Shown: positions 5,670-7,782 of the stretch, one piece after another
Layout: each line of letters begins with the position of its first letter
Numbering within the stretch: position 1 is the first letter of the stretch
Made by a program: the position numbers and the translations under genes
Source: Clostridia bacterium
GTDB lineage: Bacteria; Bacillota; Clostridia; Oscillospirales; CAG-272
Length of the DNA stretch: 7,782 nt
Direction: 5' to 3'
NCBI GenBank assembly: GCA_017416885.1
Contig: JAFQAM010000067.1
Location: 1-7,782 of the forward strand
The notes under the pieces: model-generated
What the model saw: only the letters and a program-made list of their open reading frames with translations
The model's database searches: none
What the model was told of the DNA's origin: nothing

Positions 5670-7514
5670 TTATTTGTTTGAGTTTCCTTCATCAATCTTA
5701 TATGTAGGAACTAAATCGTGAACCAATTGCTTCATTCTTGTGCTTTCCGAATATGCTTCATCATAAAGCACATTAAGCGCGTCAAATAGCTTTTGCTCAT
5801 CAATTTCAAGCGGCTTACCTATGCTGATTCTGTCATTCGCTGTCTTTTTAAGGCCTTCCTCTGCCATAAGTCTTTCCTCATATAGCTTTTCACCGGGACG
5901 AAGACCTGTAATCTTGATTTCAATATCCTTTTCTGGTTCATATCCGGATAATCTTATTAGGTTGCATGCTAAATCGTAAATTCTTACCTGCTCGCCCATA
6001 TCAAGCACGAATATTTCGCCGCCTTCAGCATAAGCGCCGGCTTGAAGCACAAGGCTAACCGCTTCGGGAATGGTCATAAAATATCTTATAATATCCTTAT
6101 GAGTAACAGTTACGGGACCGCCCTCTGCAATCTGCTTTTTGAATAGCGGAATAACAGAGCCGTTTGAACCAAGCACATTACCAAAACGAACAGCGACAAA
6201 TTTTGTTTCACTCTTTTTAGCAAATGCTTGAATGATCATTTCACAAACACGCTTTGTTGCTCCCATTATATTTGTGGGATTAACCGCCTTATCTGTTGAA
6301 ATTTGTACAAATCTCTTAACCTTATATCGGTCAGCGCATTTAACGACCTTATATGTGCCGATAATATTATTTTTTACAGCCTCGTTAGGACTTGTCTCCA
6401 TTAAAGGCACATGCTTGTGCGCGGCAGCGTGGAAAACAATTCCGGGTTTATATGTTCTAAATACATCATCCATCTTAACACTGTCACGAACAGATGCGAT
6501 AAGTGTTAAAAGATTTAATTCGGGATGAGTACGCTTTAATTCCTGCTCAATTTCATAAGCGCTATTTTCATAAATATCAAGTATAATTAACTGCTTAGGC
6601 TCGTGTGATGCAATCTGTCGGCAAAGCTCACTACCTATTGAACCGCCGCCGCCTGTTACAAGAACAACCTCACCCTTGATATATCCCATAACCTCGTCAT
6701 TGTTAAGATTAATAGGCTCTCTGCCAAGCAAGTCCTGAACATCAACATTTCTTAAACGGGAAACTGAAATTTCGCCGTCAAGCATCTGATAAATACCGGG
6801 TAGGATTTTAAGCTCGCAGCTTGTTTCAAGACAAAGATTAGACAAGCGCTTGATTTCCTTAGCGGTTGCCGTTGGTATAGCAATAATAATCAAATCCGCA
6901 TCAGTGATATCAGCGTAAAGCTTAATGTTTTCAGGCTCGCCGAGAACCTTAACACCGGAAATATATGTACCTATTTTATTTTTATCATTATCCACAAAGC
7001 CAACTACATTATATCTGATTTTGTTAGAGGTTTGAATTTCCTTTAAGATGATGTTGCCCGCAGAGCCGGCGCCGACAATAATTACCTTTTTGTCAGGATT
7101 AGACTTTCTGTCATATCTCTTTTTTAAAAAGTCTATAAGTCTGTTTGAAAAGACAAGGCAAGATGCGCCGATAAAAAATATACACACGGTAACGACACTG
7201 TGCTTTACCGCAACACCTGGTATTAGCAATGAAACAATAATGCTGACAACCATAATAATAAATGACATTATAAGTAGATTAACTGCCTCGGCAATGCTTG
7301 CGTGCCTGTATGAGCTTAGATGCAGCTTGGTAGTGCAGGAAAGCAGAACGATCATTGCGATACCTATAATTGCTACAACATAATCGTGCTTGAAAAAGTC
7401 TTTTAATGAATAATTGAGTAAAAATGTAGCAAGCAATGATGATGCAATATAGCATATAACAAAGCTGAACAGTACTATTGCTGTTTTTAAATATTTGTTG
7501 ATTCTGAATTTCAT
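5670..7514 (-). CDS. Membrane UDP-GlcNAc 4,6-dehydratase-type polysaccharide biosynthesis protein
   Basis: This is a 614-residue inner-membrane protein of the PglF/WbpM/CapD/EpsC group. These convert a UDP-N-acetylhexosamine, usually UDP-GlcNAc, to a 4-keto-6-deoxy sugar for cell-surface glycans. Four hydrophobic segments (about 10-33, 45-61, 76-100 and 104-124) are followed by a CoA-binding-like Rossmann domain with VGAGSAG (147-153). The catalytic extended-SDR domain has VTGGGGSIGSE (286-296), ASVRD (340-344), HAAAHKHVPLME (362-373) and STDKAVNPTNIMGATK (406-421). The usual SDR Tyr is Met417 ahead of Lys421, the signature of the large membrane dehydratases. Thr407, Asp408 and Lys409 match their catalytic triplet. 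GLRPGEKLYEE (537-547) is another family hallmark. The start at 7514 has AAAGGA 7 nt upstream. No glycosyltransferase or aminotransferase neighbour is visible, so the final sugar is unknown. Confidence 0.92.
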   Translation of the reverse strand: MKFRINKYLKTAIVLFSFVICYIASSLLATFLLNYSLKDFFKHDYVVAIIGIAMIVLLSCTTKLHLSSYRHASIAEAVNLLIMSFIIMVVSIIVSLLIPGVAVKHSVVTVCIFFIGASCLVFSNRLIDFLKKRYDRKSNPDKKVIIVGAGSAGNIILKEIQTSNKIRYNVVGFVDNDKNKIGTYISGVKVLGEPENIKLYADITDADLIIIAIPTATAKEIKRLSNLCLETSCELKILPGIYQMLDGEISVSRLRNVDVQDLLGREPINLNNDEVMGYIKGEVVLVTGGGGSIGSELCRQIASHEPKQLIILDIYENSAYEIEQELKRTHPELNLLTLIASVRDSVKMDDVFRTYKPGIVFHAAAHKHVPLMETSPNEAVKNNIIGTYKVVKCADRYKVKRFVQISTDKAVNPTNIMGATKRVCEMIIQAFAKKSETKFVAVRFGNVLGSNGSVIPLFKKQIAEGGPVTVTHKDIIRYFMTIPEAVSLVLQAGAYAEGGEIFVLDMGEQVRIYDLACNLIRLSGYEPEKDIEIKITGLRPGEKLYEERLMAEEGLKKTANDRISIGKPLEIDEQKLFDALNVLYDEAYSESTRMKQLVHDLVPTYKIDEGNSNK

Positions 7515-7521
7515 AAAATAG

Positions 7522-7527
7522 TCCTTT
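7522..7527 (-). promoter_or_regulatory. Ribosome binding site deciding the dehydratase start
   Basis: AAAGGA on the minus strand sits 7 nt before the ATG at 7514. The frame stays open upstream to a TTG at 7574, but that TTG is part of the -35 box, so the longer 634-residue version cannot be made from this promoter. Confidence 0.88.
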
Positions 7528-7545
7528 ATATTTTTTTGCATAAAT

Positions 7546-7574
7546 ATTATACCTAAATTGAGCGCATTTGTCAA
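7546..7574 (-). promoter_or_regulatory. Perfect-consensus sigma-A promoter of the dehydratase gene
   Basis: On the minus strand, TTGACA (7574-7569), a spacer of exactly 17 bp and TATAAT (7551-7546) match the full sigma-70 family consensus. The start point would be near 7539, giving a leader of about 25 nt. High basal expression is expected unless a repressor acts here. No obvious operator dyad is seen. Confidence 0.92.
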
Positions 7575-7605
7575 TATTTTTTATTTTGAACGCATTATAT
7601 AATAC

Positions 7606-7648
7606 AAAAAAGATTAAAAACATAAAATAAAAACAAAAAAATAAAAAA
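7606..7648 (+). promoter_or_regulatory. ftsZ: A-tract-rich upstream element of the ftsZ promoter
   Basis: Runs of four to seven adenines begin at 7606, 7616, 7624, 7629, 7635 and 7643, several of them about one helical turn apart. The block ends just before the ftsZ -35 box. Such DNA is expected to curve and to act as an UP-like element contacting the RNA polymerase alpha subunits. AT-rich base composition alone could also produce it. Confidence 0.45.
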
Positions 7649-7651
7649 TAC

Positions 7652-7680
7652 TTGCAAAATTATAATAAAAAGTGTAATAT
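7652..7680 (+). promoter_or_regulatory. ftsZ: Likely sigma-A promoter of ftsZ
   Basis: TTGCAA (7652-7657), 17 bp and TAATAT (7675-7680) give four of six matches in each box with ideal spacing. The start point would be near 7687, about 28 nt before the ATG. The ribosome binding site is AGAGGTG at 7704-7710, 4 nt before the start codon. Confidence 0.65.
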
Positions 7681-7714
7681 ATATGTGATAACATAAAATA
7701 TATAGAGGTGTATT

Positions 7715-7782
7715 ATGCCATTTGAATTAGATAATGATTTTGAATCAGGTGTAGATATAAGAGTAATAGGTGTTGGCGGGGG
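7715..7782 (+). CDS. ftsZ: Cell division protein FtsZ, N-terminal fragment
   Basis: Only 22 complete codons are in the window; the gene runs off the right edge. They read MPFELDNDFESGVDIRV followed by IGVGG. The short acidic N-terminal tail leading into a beta strand and the beginning of a glycine-rich GTP-binding loop is the usual opening of clostridial FtsZ, the tubulin-like GTPase that forms the division ring. No ftsA or mur gene lies immediately upstream. Instead the gene has its own promoter and is divergent from the glycan dehydratase gene. Identification from so few residues is strong but not final. Confidence 0.85.
   Translation, partial: MPFELDNDFESGVDIRVIGVGG

Noticed and set aside
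7568..7603. A second ftsZ promoter using the TATAAT at 7598-7603
   Set aside because: No acceptable -35 box lies 16-18 bp upstream; the nearest TTGTCA is about 24 bp away and is the complement of the opposite-strand -35 region.

Overview
The window looks like a chromosomal segment of a low-GC, Gram-positive anaerobe of the Clostridia, plausibly a gut Oscillospirales/Ruminococcaceae-type organism. I infer this from AT-rich DNA with many A/T codons, canonical sigma-A promoters, AGGAG-type ribosome binding sites, hairpin-plus-T-tract terminators, and the flavour of the LigA, CCA-enzyme and FtsZ sequences. I cannot name a species. No phage, IS, CRISPR array, tRNA or rRNA is visible.

Layout. Positions 1-45 hold a perfect terminator hairpin of an unseen upstream gene. 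Positions 50-188 form a gene-free segment full of nested and competing inverted repeats. Next come a consensus promoter and a 181-residue isochorismatase/nicotinamidase-like cysteine hydrolase (270-815, +). This gene converges, across a shared bidirectional terminator (817-852), on an exported protein (862-2022, -) with a C39-like papain-fold domain that has lost its catalytic Cys and His. A 245-bp divergent intergenic region then carries back-to-back promoters for that gene and for ligA (2268-4286, +). ligA is followed 16 bp later by a CCA tRNA nucleotidyltransferase with an HD domain (4303-5622, +), probably in one operon. A second shared bidirectional terminator (5623-5658) separates cca from a membrane-bound UDP-GlcNAc 4,6-dehydratase-type protein (5670-7514, -). 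That gene is transcribed from a perfect TTGACA-17-TATAAT promoter. A 200-bp, A-tract-rich divergent spacer leads to the first 22 codons of ftsZ (7715 to the window end).

How the genes fit together. Most of the window is housekeeping: DNA replication and repair (LigA), tRNA 3'-end maturation (CCA enzyme), cell division (FtsZ), pyridine-nucleotide or related amide metabolism (the hydrolase), and surface-glycan precursor synthesis (the dehydratase). Every transcription unit except the upstream one has a readable promoter and is insulated by a symmetrical terminator. Promoter positions also correct two start codons: the longest open frames of the hydrolase and the dehydratase run through their own promoters, so the downstream ATGs with good ribosome binding sites are the real starts.

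The least ordinary items are the exported C39-like pseudoprotease and the nested-palindrome segment at 50-188. The 11-residue acidic enlargement of the LigA zinc finger is a smaller oddity. I did not find a convincing multi-gene novel system in this window.
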